Shown: positions 1 to 7,873 of the stretch, in pieces
Layout: every line of letters starts with the position of its first letter
Position numbering within the stretch: position 1 is the first letter of the stretch
Source of the DNA: Clostridium sp. JN-9
GTDB taxonomy: Bacteria; Bacillota; Clostridia; Clostridiales; Clostridiaceae
Length of the DNA: 64,000 bases
Direction: 5' to 3'
Assembly (NCBI RefSeq): GCF_004103695.1
Contig: NZ_CP035280.1
Location: forward strand, 186,001 to 250,000
Notes under the pieces: model-generated
Seen by the model: the letters and a program-made list of their open reading frames with translations, nothing else
Database searches by the model: none
What the model was told of the DNA's origin: nothing
Translations under genes and position numbers: made by a program

Positions 1-1249
1 ATCTAATTCTTGTAATGCATGCATCTATAGTATCAATATTTGATTTTGCACCAATTGCATCTAAGATATCTGCTGCTTTTTCACGAAGCTCTGAATTATT
101 TAAGCTGGTAAATGAAGCTACCTCTTCATCTTCATCCATTCTGCCAGGTGTTGGTATGTCAAATGCTTTAATAGCAAATAGGAATACAAAATAGTATATA
201 ACTGCATAAGCTAAGCCAACAAATAATAACAGCAATGGTTTAGTTGAAATTCCCCAGTTTAGCGCATAATCAAATAAACCGGCGGAGAATCCAAATCCTG
301 TCTTAATTCCTAAAAGTGAGGTTATTGCCATGGCAGATCCTGTTAATAATGCATGGATAACATATAATACTGGTGCTAAGAACATAAAAGTAAATTCTAT
401 AGGTTCTGTAATACCAGTTAAGAAAGATGTAAATGCTATACCAAGTAACATACCAGTAACAGCTTTTCTATTTTGCTTTTTAGCAGCGCTTATCATAGCT
501 AAACAAGCTGCTGGAAGGCCAAACATCATAATTGGGAAGAAACCTGTCATATATGTTCCTGCACTTGGATCTAAAGCAAAGAATCTATTTAAGTCACCTG
601 TAACTACTTTTCCAGCTGCATTTGTAAATGTACCAAACTGGAACCAGAATAATGAATTTAATACATGGTGAAGTCCCACTGGGATTAATAATCTATTAAA
701 GAACCCAAATAGGAATGCACCAAATGCACCTGCACCTGCAATAGCATTACCAAATGCATTAATACCATTTTGAATTAGAGGCCATACATAACCTGCTGCT
801 ACACCTAATATCAGTGTAACAAATGAAGTTACTATTGGTACGAAACGTTTACCGCCAAAGAATCCTAAGAAATCCGGAACCTTGACTGCCTTATATTTAT
901 TATATAAATTACCTGCTAAAATACCTACTATGATACCAGCCAGAACACCCATATCAATGTCTTTGTTAAATGTGACTGCAACCTTTGTAAGTACAAAGTA
1001 TCCTACAACAGCTGCCAAACCTGCAACACCGTTATTTTCATCTGCCAGACCTACAGCTATACCTATTGCAAAAATAAGTGCTAAATTATCAAATATTGCA
1101 CTACCTGCAGCGGCCATCCATGGTAAATTTAATAAATCCGGCTGACCAAGTCTTAATAGAAGTGCAGCTGCTGGTAATACAGCTACAGGAGTCATAAGAG
1201 ATTTACCAAGCCTTTGAGCTCCAGCTAAAACTTTATTATTACTAGCCAT
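1..1249 (-). CDS. nagE: PTS N-acetylglucosamine-type transporter EIICB, 5' part (gene runs off the window)
   Basis: The minus-strand frame is open from an ATG at 1249 to the window edge (416 codons). The N-terminus (MASNNKVLAGAQRLGKSLM) and hydrophobic body are those of the glucose/GlcNAc-family EIIC permease. It keeps the substrate-site motif around GITEPIEF and several transmembrane segments. The last visible codons (DAIGAKSNIDTIDACITR) are the start of an EIIB domain with its phosphorylated Cys. In this family EIIC imports the sugar and EIIB phosphorylates it at the membrane. The N-terminal sequence looks more like NagE than PtsG, but substrate is inferred. An AGGGGG ribosome binding site lies just upstream. 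Whether an EIIA domain is fused lies outside the window. Confidence 0.85.
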   Translation of the reverse strand, partial: MASNNKVLAGAQRLGKSLMTPVAVLPAAALLLRLGQPDLLNLPWMAAAGSAIFDNLALIFAIGIAVGLADENNGVAGLAAVVGYFVLTKVAVTFNKDIDMGVLAGIIVGILAGNLYNKYKAVKVPDFLGFFGGKRFVPIVTSFVTLILGVAAGYVWPLIQNGINAFGNAIAGAGAFGAFLFGFFNRLLIPVGLHHVLNSLFWFQFGTFTNAAGKVVTGDLNRFFALDPSAGTYMTGFFPIMMFGLPAACLAMISAAKKQNRKAVTGMLLGIAFTSFLTGITEPIEFTFMFLAPVLYVIHALLTGSAMAITSLLGIKTGFGFSAGLFDYALNWGISTKPLLLLFVGLAYAVIYYFVFLFAIKAFDIPTPGRMDEDEEVASFTSLNNSELREKAADILDAIGAKSNIDTIDACITRIR

Positions 1250-1276
1250 AAAAACCCCCTAAAAATTAATTTTATA

Positions 1277-1326
1277 TTTAATTATAATAATTAATGCCGT
1301 ACGCTCATCAAATTATTATAATTAAA
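1277..1326. promoter_or_regulatory. 16-bp perfect inverted repeat between nagE and larC
   Basis: Arms at 1277-1292 and 1311-1326 are exact reverse complements and flank an 18-nt GC-richer spacer. The repeat sits in the divergent nagE/larC intergenic region, 28 nt upstream of the nagE start. It could be an operator, or a hairpin in the nagE leader. No U-tract follows on either strand, so a simple terminator is unlikely. No regulator can be assigned. Confidence 0.4.
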
Positions 1327-1408
1327 CTTACCAGGGACTTATTTTATATATTACTATATGATAAAATATATTCTGAAAATAAAAAAATAATTACTACAGG
1401 AGTTAAAA

Positions 1409-2647
1409 ATGAAAATATTATATTATGATTGCTTTTCTGGAATAAGCGGAGATATGAATTTAGGTGCAATGATAGATCTTGGAGTTGATAAGGACTATAT
1501 AAATAAGCAGCTGGCAAAATTAAACATTAATGAATTTGAATTAGATGTTAAGAAGGACTCTCGAAAGGGTATAAGCGGAACAAATTTAAATGTTTTAGTT
1601 AATCATAATCATGAGCATGATCATCATATGGGTCACCACCATCATAGAAATCTGGAGGATATTACAAATATTATTATGGGAAGCCAGCTTAATGATAATA
1701 TAAAAAATATAAGTATGAAAATATTTATGCAGGTTGCAAAAGCTGAGGCTAAAGTTCATAACTGCGATATTAACAGCATTCACTTTCATGAAGTTGGTGC
1801 AGTGGATTCTATAGTGGATATAATAGGTGCTGCCATATGCTTTGATTATTTAAATGCAGATAAAATAATCAGCTCTCCAATTGAATTAGGAAGCGGTTTT
1901 GTAAAATGTGCTCATGGCCTGATGCCTGTACCAGCACCAGCCACTGCAGAAATACTTACAGGAATGCCTGTAACCACAGGTAAAGTAAGTTTTGAAGCTA
2001 CTACTCCAACTGGGGCAGCTATTTTAAAAACAATGGTAAATGAGTTTTCAATGAGAAATCATTTTAAGACTATAAAGGTTGGCTATGGTATTGGGAATAA
2101 AGACATAGGGGATATTCCGAATGTTCTTAGGGTAATGCTTGCAGAAGATTATGAAAATGAAGAAAATGATTTTGAAAAAAGCCAGGCATATATAATTGAA
2201 TGTAATTTAGATGATATGAATCCGGAAATTTATAATTATATAGTTGAAAAAATGTTTAATTTGGGTGCTTCAGATGTATACCTTACCCCAATTATAATGA
2301 AAAAGGGAAGACCTGGAACAAAGATTTCTGTACTCTGCAGTATAGAGAAAGAAGCTGTTATAAGCAGTACTATGCTAAGGGAAACGACTACCCTTGGTAT
2401 AAGAAAATATAAAGTTACTAAGGATATGCTTCAAAGGAAATTTAAGAGTATAGAAACAAAGTATGGTGATATAAGTATAAAAGTTGGCTTGATTAATGGA
2501 AAAGAAATTAAGTATAAACCAGAATATAAGGACTGTAAAACTGCCTCTGAAAAGTTCAATGTGCCGATAAAGGACATTTATGATGAGGTAGAAAGAGAAT
2601 TAATTAAGGTTAATATATATAACGAAACGGGGAAATCAAATGAATAG
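1409..2647 (+). CDS. larC: LarC, nickel insertion enzyme for the nickel-pincer nucleotide cofactor
   Basis: The 412-aa protein begins MKILYYDCFSGISGDMNLGA, the typical LarC start, and contains a histidine-rich stretch near residues 64-80. LarC is a CTP-dependent cyclometallase that inserts nickel into the thiocarboxylated pyridinium mononucleotide made by LarB and LarE; the product is the cofactor of lactate racemase and other LarA-family enzymes. In Lactobacillus plantarum larC is split and joined by programmed frameshifting; here it is one continuous frame. A CAGGAGTT ribosome binding site precedes the ATG. The last codons overlap the start of larB, so the two are translationally coupled. 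No larA or larE is in the window. Confidence 0.92.
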   Translation: MKILYYDCFSGISGDMNLGAMIDLGVDKDYINKQLAKLNINEFELDVKKDSRKGISGTNLNVLVNHNHEHDHHMGHHHHRNLEDITNIIMGSQLNDNIKNISMKIFMQVAKAEAKVHNCDINSIHFHEVGAVDSIVDIIGAAICFDYLNADKIISSPIELGSGFVKCAHGLMPVPAPATAEILTGMPVTTGKVSFEATTPTGAAILKTMVNEFSMRNHFKTIKVGYGIGNKDIGDIPNVLRVMLAEDYENEENDFEKSQAYIIECNLDDMNPEIYNYIVEKMFNLGASDVYLTPIIMKKGRPGTKISVLCSIEKEAVISSTMLRETTTLGIRKYKVTKDMLQRKFKSIETKYGDISIKVGLINGKEIKYKPEYKDCKTASEKFNVPIKDIYDEVERELIKVNIYNETGKSNE

Positions 2648-3386
2648 TGAGGAGTTAAAAAAGTTACTTCAGGATATAAAAGCGGGAAATATAACCATTG
2701 ATGATGGAGTAGATGCATTAAAGGATCTTCCTTTTAAGGATTTGGGTTTTGCAAAAATAGATAACCACAGAGAACTTAGAGTTGGTTATCCTGAAGTTAT
2801 ATACTGCGCCGGGAAAACTATAGATCAGGTAAAGAAAATTGTAGAGTTCATGCTGACTAAAAACTGCAATATACTTGGCACAAGAGCATCGAAAGAAATG
2901 TATGAAGCTGTAAAGGCTTTATGCCCTGAAGCAGAATATAATGAATATGCCAGAACAATTGTGATAAAAAAGAAGAAAACAGAGGAAACAGATACATATA
3001 TTGCTGTGGTTACAGCAGGAACTTCAGATATGCCTGTCAGCGAAGAGGCAGCAGTAACTGCAGAGATATTTGGAAACAAGGTTGAAAGAATATATGATGT
3101 TGGAGTAGCCGGTATACACAGACTTTTCAGCAGGCTTGATTTAATAAGAGGAGCAAAGGTAGTTATTGTAATTGCAGGAATGGAGGGCGCACTTGCCAGT
3201 GTAGTAGGCGGATTAGTTGATAAACCTGTAATTGCTGTGCCAACAAGCGTTGGGTACGGGGCCAATTTTTCAGGGCTTTCAGCGCTGCTGTCAATGCTCA
3301 ACAGCTGTTCCAGCGGTGTTAGCGTAGTTAATATAGATAATGGATTTGGAGCAGGCTATATAGCAAGTATGATTAATAAATTATAG
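2640..3386 (+). CDS. larB: LarB, pyridinium-3,5-biscarboxylic acid mononucleotide synthase
   Basis: The 248-aa protein matches LarB: a short N-terminal segment followed by a PurE (AIR carboxylase)-like domain from about residue 125 (IAVVTAGTSDMPVSEEAAVT), with the glycine-rich run VVIVIAGMEGALASVVGGL. LarB carboxylates and hydrolyses nicotinic acid adenine dinucleotide in the first step of nickel-pincer cofactor synthesis. The ATG overlaps the end of larC by 8 nt. The order larC-larB reverses that of the classical lar operon. It has often been annotated as a PurE-like or NCAIR mutase protein; the larC partner argues for LarB. Confidence 0.9.
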   Translation: MNSEELKKLLQDIKAGNITIDDGVDALKDLPFKDLGFAKIDNHRELRVGYPEVIYCAGKTIDQVKKIVEFMLTKNCNILGTRASKEMYEAVKALCPEAEYNEYARTIVIKKKKTEETDTYIAVVTAGTSDMPVSEEAAVTAEIFGNKVERIYDVGVAGIHRLFSRLDLIRGAKVVIVIAGMEGALASVVGGLVDKPVIAVPTSVGYGANFSGLSALLSMLNSCSSGVSVVNIDNGFGAGYIASMINKL

Positions 3387-3398
3387 TTAAATAGTTAG

Positions 3399-3432
3399 AA
3401 AAATGTCATAATTCATACTATGGCATTTTTTT
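3399..3432 (+). terminator. Intrinsic terminator after larCB
   Basis: A 12-bp stem (3399-3410 with 3419-3430, one G-U pair) with an 8-nt loop is followed by a T-run. It ends the larCB unit. Confidence 0.8.
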
Positions 3433-3517
3433 AATCGTCAAATTTAGACTGGTTAGCATAAAGTATTGGAATATTATTAAAACTTATTAAAACTTTGTTA
3501 ACTATGGCCCAATTCTG

Positions 3518-3545
3518 TTGACAAAGGCATGTGGTGGAATATAAT
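3518..3545 (+). promoter_or_regulatory. Near-consensus sigma-A promoter for the radical SAM gene
   Basis: TTGACA at 3518-3523 and TATAAT at 3540-3545 are both exact consensus hexamers with a 16-nt spacer. The start codon lies about 70 nt downstream. Confidence 0.8.
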
Positions 3546-3618
3546 GTAATTATATTTTATATATCTAAATATATATAGAGTGTACTTATATTATAACTTT
3601 GTGCGAGGGGGAAGTTTT

Positions 3619-5001
3619 ATGAATATTAAAGACAACTTAGAGAAATCAGCTAAGCAGACGGTAGTAAATACTATTGTTGGAATGCTTGAAAAAGACCCGG
3701 AAAAAAACGTAGATAGGATTTTTGCTGCAGTTAAGAAGTTAGCAAAAGATGAAACTCAGATGAAGCAGATAGAGGTAGTTCAGGATTACTATAATAAACA
3801 GGATGCTACACATGAACTAATCCAAAACATACTAACACAAACTGACAAGAATTGCCTAAAAAAATTCTTTGTCAACTTTTTTGCAAATGCTAACTGGTAT
3901 GGCGGACCTAAAAGAAAAAAGTATTTGGAAACGGAAAATACAAAGATACCATTTGTCCTTCTTATAAGCCCATCTATGCAATGCAATTTAAGATGCAAGG
4001 GATGTTATGCTACAGATTTGCTTGATCAGCCTAAAATGCCAATTGAAGAGGTAGACAGAATAGTTGGTGAAGCAAGGGATTTGGGAATCTATTACATCAT
4101 AGTGCTTGGAGGAGAACCATTTTTCTATAAAGAATTACTGGACATATACAAAAAATATGATGATGTAATGTTTACACCATTTACAAACTGCTCTTTAATT
4201 GATGATGAACTGGCAGATAAACTTAGGGATTTAGGAAACGTAGTACCAATGCTCTCAATTGAAGGTAATGAAGAAGCTACAGATGGAAGAAGAGGTATTG
4301 GCGCTTACACCAGAGTTATGAATGCCATGGATAAACTAAAAGAAAGAGGAGTACTGTTTGGTGTTTCTACAGCTGTTACTAAAATGAATATAGATTCAGT
4401 GCTTTCAGATGAATTTGTAGATAAACTTATTGAAAAAGGTTCTAAGATGAACTGGTATTTCTTATTTATGCCAGTAGGTGCAAGAAATCCTGATTTCAAT
4501 ATGATGCTGTCACCTGAACAAAGGGCATATTTAGGTAAGAGAACAAGAGAAATCAGAACTACTAAGCCATATTTTACAATTGACTTCTTTAATGATGCAC
4601 CATATGTTGGAGGCTGCATAGCAGGTAAGTTTTATATGCATGTTAATGTTCATGAGGACTGTGAGCCATGTATTTTTGCTCATTTTGCTTCATCAAATCT
4701 AAAGGGAAAGCATCTTATAGATGTATTAAGAGAGCCTTTCTTTAAAGAATTAAGAAGCAGACAGCCTTATAATGAAAACATGTTAAGACCATGTATGATG
4801 ATTGATAATCCAAATGTTGTAAGGGAAGTATGTGAAAAGACTGGTGCTAAACCAACTGATGAAGGCGGAGATGCAATGCTGCATGATAAGAAGTTTATAA
4901 ATACATTAGAGCAGGTTGCTGAAGACTGGAGACCATATGCAGAAAGAGAATGGAAAAATGTATTCCATGAAAAAGGCAACGAAAAGTTTTCAAGAGGTTA
5001 G
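3619..5001 (+). CDS. Radical SAM protein with SPASM-like C-terminal cysteines, function unknown
   Basis: The preferred start is the ATG at 3619 behind GAGGGGGAAG; an upstream in-frame start at 3580 lacks a ribosome binding site. The product is 460 aa. After a helical N-terminal region of about 110 residues comes the CxxxCxxC cluster motif CNLRCKGC (first Cys about residue 122), which binds the SAM-cleaving 4Fe-4S cluster. LGGEPFF follows as the SAM-contacting GGE motif. C-terminal cysteines (GGCIAG, DCEPCIF, RPCMMID) suggest auxiliary clusters of the SPASM or Twitch type. No peptide substrate, maturase partner or transporter is adjacent. Family members are common in clostridia, but I know of no assigned reaction. 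It is a single gene between a strong promoter and a terminator. Confidence 0.85.
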   Translation: MNIKDNLEKSAKQTVVNTIVGMLEKDPEKNVDRIFAAVKKLAKDETQMKQIEVVQDYYNKQDATHELIQNILTQTDKNCLKKFFVNFFANANWYGGPKRKKYLETENTKIPFVLLISPSMQCNLRCKGCYATDLLDQPKMPIEEVDRIVGEARDLGIYYIIVLGGEPFFYKELLDIYKKYDDVMFTPFTNCSLIDDELADKLRDLGNVVPMLSIEGNEEATDGRRGIGAYTRVMNAMDKLKERGVLFGVSTAVTKMNIDSVLSDEFVDKLIEKGSKMNWYFLFMPVGARNPDFNMMLSPEQRAYLGKRTREIRTTKPYFTIDFFNDAPYVGGCIAGKFYMHVNVHEDCEPCIFAHFASSNLKGKHLIDVLREPFFKELRSRQPYNENMLRPCMMIDNPNVVREVCEKTGAKPTDEGGDAMLHDKKFINTLEQVAEDWRPYAEREWKNVFHEKGNEKFSRG

Positions 5002-5040
5002 GCATTATAAGGGTATTTTAATTTAATAGATTATATTTTG

Positions 5041-5077
5041 GCTTCAGGCAATTAATCATGCCTGGAGCTTTATATTT
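5041..5077 (+). terminator. Intrinsic terminator after the radical SAM gene
   Basis: A 10-bp GC-containing stem (5041-5050 with 5059-5068) is followed by a T-rich tract. Confidence 0.75.
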
Positions 5078-5195
5078 TTAATTTAAGCCATAACATATAC
5101 TTTTAAATTTATGTAGTATTGAAAGAAACCTATTTGTCTGATAACATAATATATAGCAATTATTAAAGTCTTTCTTTTATAGGAGATGATATCTT

Positions 5196-6437
5196 TTGAA
5201 GAGGTTCAGCAGAGCAATAGCAGTTTTTGCATCAGTCTGTTTAATTTCACTTATGGGGTGCGGTAAAAATGCAGAGGTTAAGAAACCAGATGAATTATCA
5301 GGAACTATTTCAATAGCCGCAGATACTAATAATGATCAAATCATTAAAACTGCTGCAGAAGATTTTAAAACCAGCAATCCAAAGGTGAATATAAATATTC
5401 AGCCCATGGATACAGCTTCATTATTGAGCTCTAAGGATGAAAAGTATAAAAAATATGATTTATATATAACCGGAGAAGAAAATATGCAGGAGATTTTGAA
5501 TTTAAATTCAAAATTGTTTTATGATTTAGGAAGCAGCATAACTGATGGAAAAGGAAGCATTCTTAAAGGTTATATACCTAATAACAGTTATAATGGAAAG
5601 ACTTATGGATATCCATGGTATACATATGCCTATGTGATTTATTACAGGCAGGATTTATTTAAAGAAGCAGGGGCCCCTGCAGAGGATATAAAAACCTGGC
5701 AGCAATTCATAGATGCAGCTGTAAAAGTAAATAAGAGCACTGGCAAAAGAATTGTAACACAGGAGAGTACCGGAAGGCTTTATTCCATATTACTTAATCA
5801 ATTAAGGGGAGGCTATGTGGATAAGAACGGAAAAAGCTTAATTTCCTCTAATGTTTCGATAAATGCGATAGGTGTTTTAAACAGCTTATATTCAGAGGCA
5901 CTATTGTATAATTCAAATAACATTAGTAACGAAATTAGAAATGATAAAGTTAGTGCAGTTATAGGAAATTCATCAAATATGACAGCAGTTTCTAAAAGCA
6001 GCCCCAATATGAAAGGCAAGTGGCAGATAATTCAGTTACCAGCTTTTGAGCCGGCAGGGAATAGATCTGTAACATTTGGGGGAAGCAGCCTTCTTTTAAA
6101 TAAGGATTCAAAAAACTCTAAATTAGCATTAGATTTTTTGAAGTTTTTAAGTAATGATAAGGACGTAAATGTGAAGCTTTCTCAGAATTTTGGAACTGTG
6201 CCAATATGTATAGATGTGTCACAAAGTATTGATTTAAAGAAGGAAAATAACTTTTTTAATGGCAATGAATATAAATTATATGAGGCTATTGCAAGACTTT
6301 CTCCAGTAGTTAATTATACAAGCAGATATAGTACAATCAATGGTATACTTGAACAGAATTTAGATAAGCTGCATGGAAGTAATGCTGATATAGACTCCAT
6401 TGTTATTGATATGGATGAGGAAATAAATGGGATATGA
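5196..6437 (+). CDS. Extracellular solute-binding lipoprotein (ABC-type, sugar-binding family 1 like)
   Basis: The 413-aa protein uses a TTG start behind AGGAGATGAT. Residues 1-22 form a lipoprotein signal ending in the lipobox LMGC (lipidated Cys22). The mature part reads like a family 1 binding protein: SGTISIAADTNNDQIIKTAA near the start and PWYTYAYVIYYRQDLFKEAG in the middle. Such proteins bind a sugar, oligosaccharide or polyol outside the membrane and hand it to an ABC permease. No permease or ATPase gene is adjacent, so it is an orphan here and its substrate is unknown. It may serve a distant permease or act as a sensor component. Confidence 0.8.
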   Translation: MKRFSRAIAVFASVCLISLMGCGKNAEVKKPDELSGTISIAADTNNDQIIKTAAEDFKTSNPKVNINIQPMDTASLLSSKDEKYKKYDLYITGEENMQEILNLNSKLFYDLGSSITDGKGSILKGYIPNNSYNGKTYGYPWYTYAYVIYYRQDLFKEAGAPAEDIKTWQQFIDAAVKVNKSTGKRIVTQESTGRLYSILLNQLRGGYVDKNGKSLISSNVSINAIGVLNSLYSEALLYNSNNISNEIRNDKVSAVIGNSSNMTAVSKSSPNMKGKWQIIQLPAFEPAGNRSVTFGGSSLLLNKDSKNSKLALDFLKFLSNDKDVNVKLSQNFGTVPICIDVSQSIDLKKENNFFNGNEYKLYEAIARLSPVVNYTSRYSTINGILEQNLDKLHGSNADIDSIVIDMDEEINGI

Positions 6438-6466
6438 TTTTAAATAAAAAAAGTATTTTAATTTTG

Positions 6467-6480
6467 GAAAAACGTTTACA
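6467..6480 (+). promoter_or_regulatory. cre-like catabolite control site overlapping the -35 box
   Basis: GAAAAACGTTTACA matches the CcpA consensus TGWAARCGYTWNCW at 12 of 14 positions. It overlaps the -35 hexamer of the promoter at 6475-6503. CcpA binding here would be expected to block initiation. The assignment rests on consensus match only. Confidence 0.3.
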
Positions 6481-6503
6481 AATTTGAAAAGAAGTACTAT
6501 AAT
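6475..6503 (+). promoter_or_regulatory. Sigma-A promoter with no downstream reading frame
   Basis: TTTACA (6475-6480) and TATAAT (6498-6503) with a 17-nt spacer. It lies after the stop of the binding-protein gene and points at the terminator hairpin at 6547-6595, with no open frame between. Confidence 0.6.
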
Positions 6504-6509
6504 AATAAA

Positions 6510-6595
6510 TGAAATAGGGATTAATCAAGGGAAATATAATATAAAGGAAAATCTCCAGATTGCATGGGCGTGTAGTTGCAATTTGGAGATTTTTC
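6510..6595 (+). ncRNA. Candidate small RNA of about 85 nt
   Basis: The unit is defined by the promoter at 6475-6503 and a strong hairpin terminator at 6547-6595. The region between starts with ATG AAA TAG, so it codes for nothing. The 5' part (about 6510-6546) is an unpaired, purine-rich and AT-rich sequence that could serve as a seed. It matches no RNA family I recognise. Confidence 0.4.
6547..6595. terminator. Bidirectional terminator
   Basis: A long stem (6547-6564 with 6577-6595, a G-U pair and one bulge) and a 12-nt loop carry A-runs on the 5' side and T-runs on the 3' side. It can end the candidate small RNA and binding-protein transcripts on the plus strand and the glycosyltransferase gene on the minus strand. 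Confidence 0.8.
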
Positions 6596-6625
6596 TATTG
6601 TTTTAAAATAGCTAAGACTATACAA

Positions 6626-7747
6626 TTAAACAAATGAAGCTACAGTTTTATAAATTTCAAGAGTTTTTAATGCTGTTTTTTCCCAGGAGAATTCAGAGGC
6701 CCTTTTTAGGCCTTTTTCAATATAATCATCTTTTACCTTTGGATTGTTCAGCATAATAAGCAAAGCATTTATCAATTCATCAGTGCAGTAAGGATTAATT
6801 AATATTCCAGTATCCTGAACTACTTCAGGAATAGAAGTTAAATTTGAAGTTATAACTGGTGCTCCACAGCTCATAGCCTCCAGTGGAGGAAGACCAAAAC
6901 CTTCGTAAAGCGATGGATATACAAATATCTCACATCCATTATATAGAATGGGAAGATGTTCTTCAGGTACATATCCGGTAAAAATAATATCAGAAAATAT
7001 ACCCAGTCTTTTACTTAATGATATTAAAGAATTGCTGTCATCTCTGGTAGCCCCCACAATTACCAGGGATATTTTATCATTGATTTTATTTTTTATTTCA
7101 GAAAAGGCAATAAGCAGGGATCTTACATTTTTCCTCTGGCTGAAGCCTCCAATGTAGAGTATAAATGGATTGCTTACAGCATATTTCTCCTTTAAAAAAC
7201 CTCTGCACAAGTTTTTATCCAATGGTTTATATTTGGAATCCGCAGCAAGAGGAGTTACAAAAACTTTATCTTCATTTATTGGGAAAAATTTTAGTATATC
7301 TCTTTTTGAACATTCAGAAACTGTTATTATTCCATCTGAATTTTCTATTATTTCAGGAATATCCCTTAGAAAGTTTTTTAAATATCCACGTCCAACAGTT
7401 TCTGGCATTAAATAAGGAATTAAATCATGAATCGTTACAATTTTTCTGCATGTTATGTCATTATTAAGTCCTATACCATTTTGAGGTATATGATAGATAT
7501 CTATATTTTCTTCTATTAAATTATTAGGGAAATAAATCTGTTCAAAGAATTTATGATGCTTTCTTGAAGACATAATAATTTTTGTATTTGAATCAGTTAA
7601 GTTCTCGTAATTGTTTCCTGACCAATATATATGAAAATAGTCCTGTTTATCTATTTTTAAAAGATTATTTAATAAATTACAGGTGTAAGTTCCAATTCCT
7701 GTACCCCTGTACCAATTAATGCCCCTGGCATCCAGTGCAATCCTCAT
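6626..7747 (-). CDS. Glycosyltransferase family 4, spore-cluster copy 1
   Basis: The 373-aa protein starts MRIALDARGINWYRGTGIGT, the usual N-terminal nucleotide-sugar transferase region of GT4 (GT-B fold). It carries the C-terminal donor-site motif EGFGLPPLEAMSCGAPV with the paired glutamates spaced E-x7-E. GT4 retaining enzymes transfer sugars from nucleotide donors to glycan or lipid acceptors in the cytoplasm. It is divergent from a CotS-family gene, as is its paralogue at 10967-12097. In Bacillus subtilis cotSA (a GT4 enzyme) lies beside cotS, so a role in spore-surface glycosylation is inferred. Donor and acceptor are unknown. The start follows GAGGAGTTATC. Confidence 0.88.
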   Translation of the reverse strand: MRIALDARGINWYRGTGIGTYTCNLLNNLLKIDKQDYFHIYWSGNNYENLTDSNTKIIMSSRKHHKFFEQIYFPNNLIEENIDIYHIPQNGIGLNNDITCRKIVTIHDLIPYLMPETVGRGYLKNFLRDIPEIIENSDGIITVSECSKRDILKFFPINEDKVFVTPLAADSKYKPLDKNLCRGFLKEKYAVSNPFILYIGGFSQRKNVRSLLIAFSEIKNKINDKISLVIVGATRDDSNSLISLSKRLGIFSDIIFTGYVPEEHLPILYNGCEIFVYPSLYEGFGLPPLEAMSCGAPVITSNLTSIPEVVQDTGILINPYCTDELINALLIMLNNPKVKDDYIEKGLKRASEFSWEKTALKTLEIYKTVASFV

Positions 7748-7801
7748 GATAACTCCTCACAAATATTTCTTAATTATTATTATATTACTATTATGAAGAA
7801 A

Positions 7802-7819
7802 ATGTGCTATTTAGCACAT
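7802..7819. promoter_or_regulatory. Perfect 8-bp palindrome in the divergent GT/CotS intergenic region
   Basis: ATGTGCTATTTAGCACAT is an exact inverted repeat with a 2-nt centre. It lies between two divergent starts and just upstream of the putative sigma-K -10 element, where an operator would be expected. It has no T-run and is too compact for a terminator. Confidence 0.4.
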
Positions 7820-7842
7820 ACATAAGAGATACGCATATAATA
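7815..7842 (+). promoter_or_regulatory. Putative sigma-K type promoter for the first CotS gene
   Basis: CATATAATA at 7834-7842 fits the sigma-K -10 consensus CATAnnnTA. An AC-containing -35 (CACA, from 7815) lies about 15 nt upstream. Mother-cell expression would fit coat genes. The consensus is loose, so this is tentative. Confidence 0.35.
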
Positions 7843-7873
7843 CATATAGAATTAATATTTTTAGAGGATACAA

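Noticed and set aside
330-1145. Plus-strand open frames of 113 and 87 residues
   Set aside because: They are antisense to the PTS permease gene, lack good ribosome binding sites and have unlike composition.
2825-3301. 158-residue minus-strand frame
   Set aside because: It lies wholly inside larB in an antisense frame; the GC-poor codon pattern of larB explains the open frame.
7165-7467. Two plus-strand frames inside the first glycosyltransferase gene
   Set aside because: They are complementary to a clear GT4 coding sequence and have no supporting signals.
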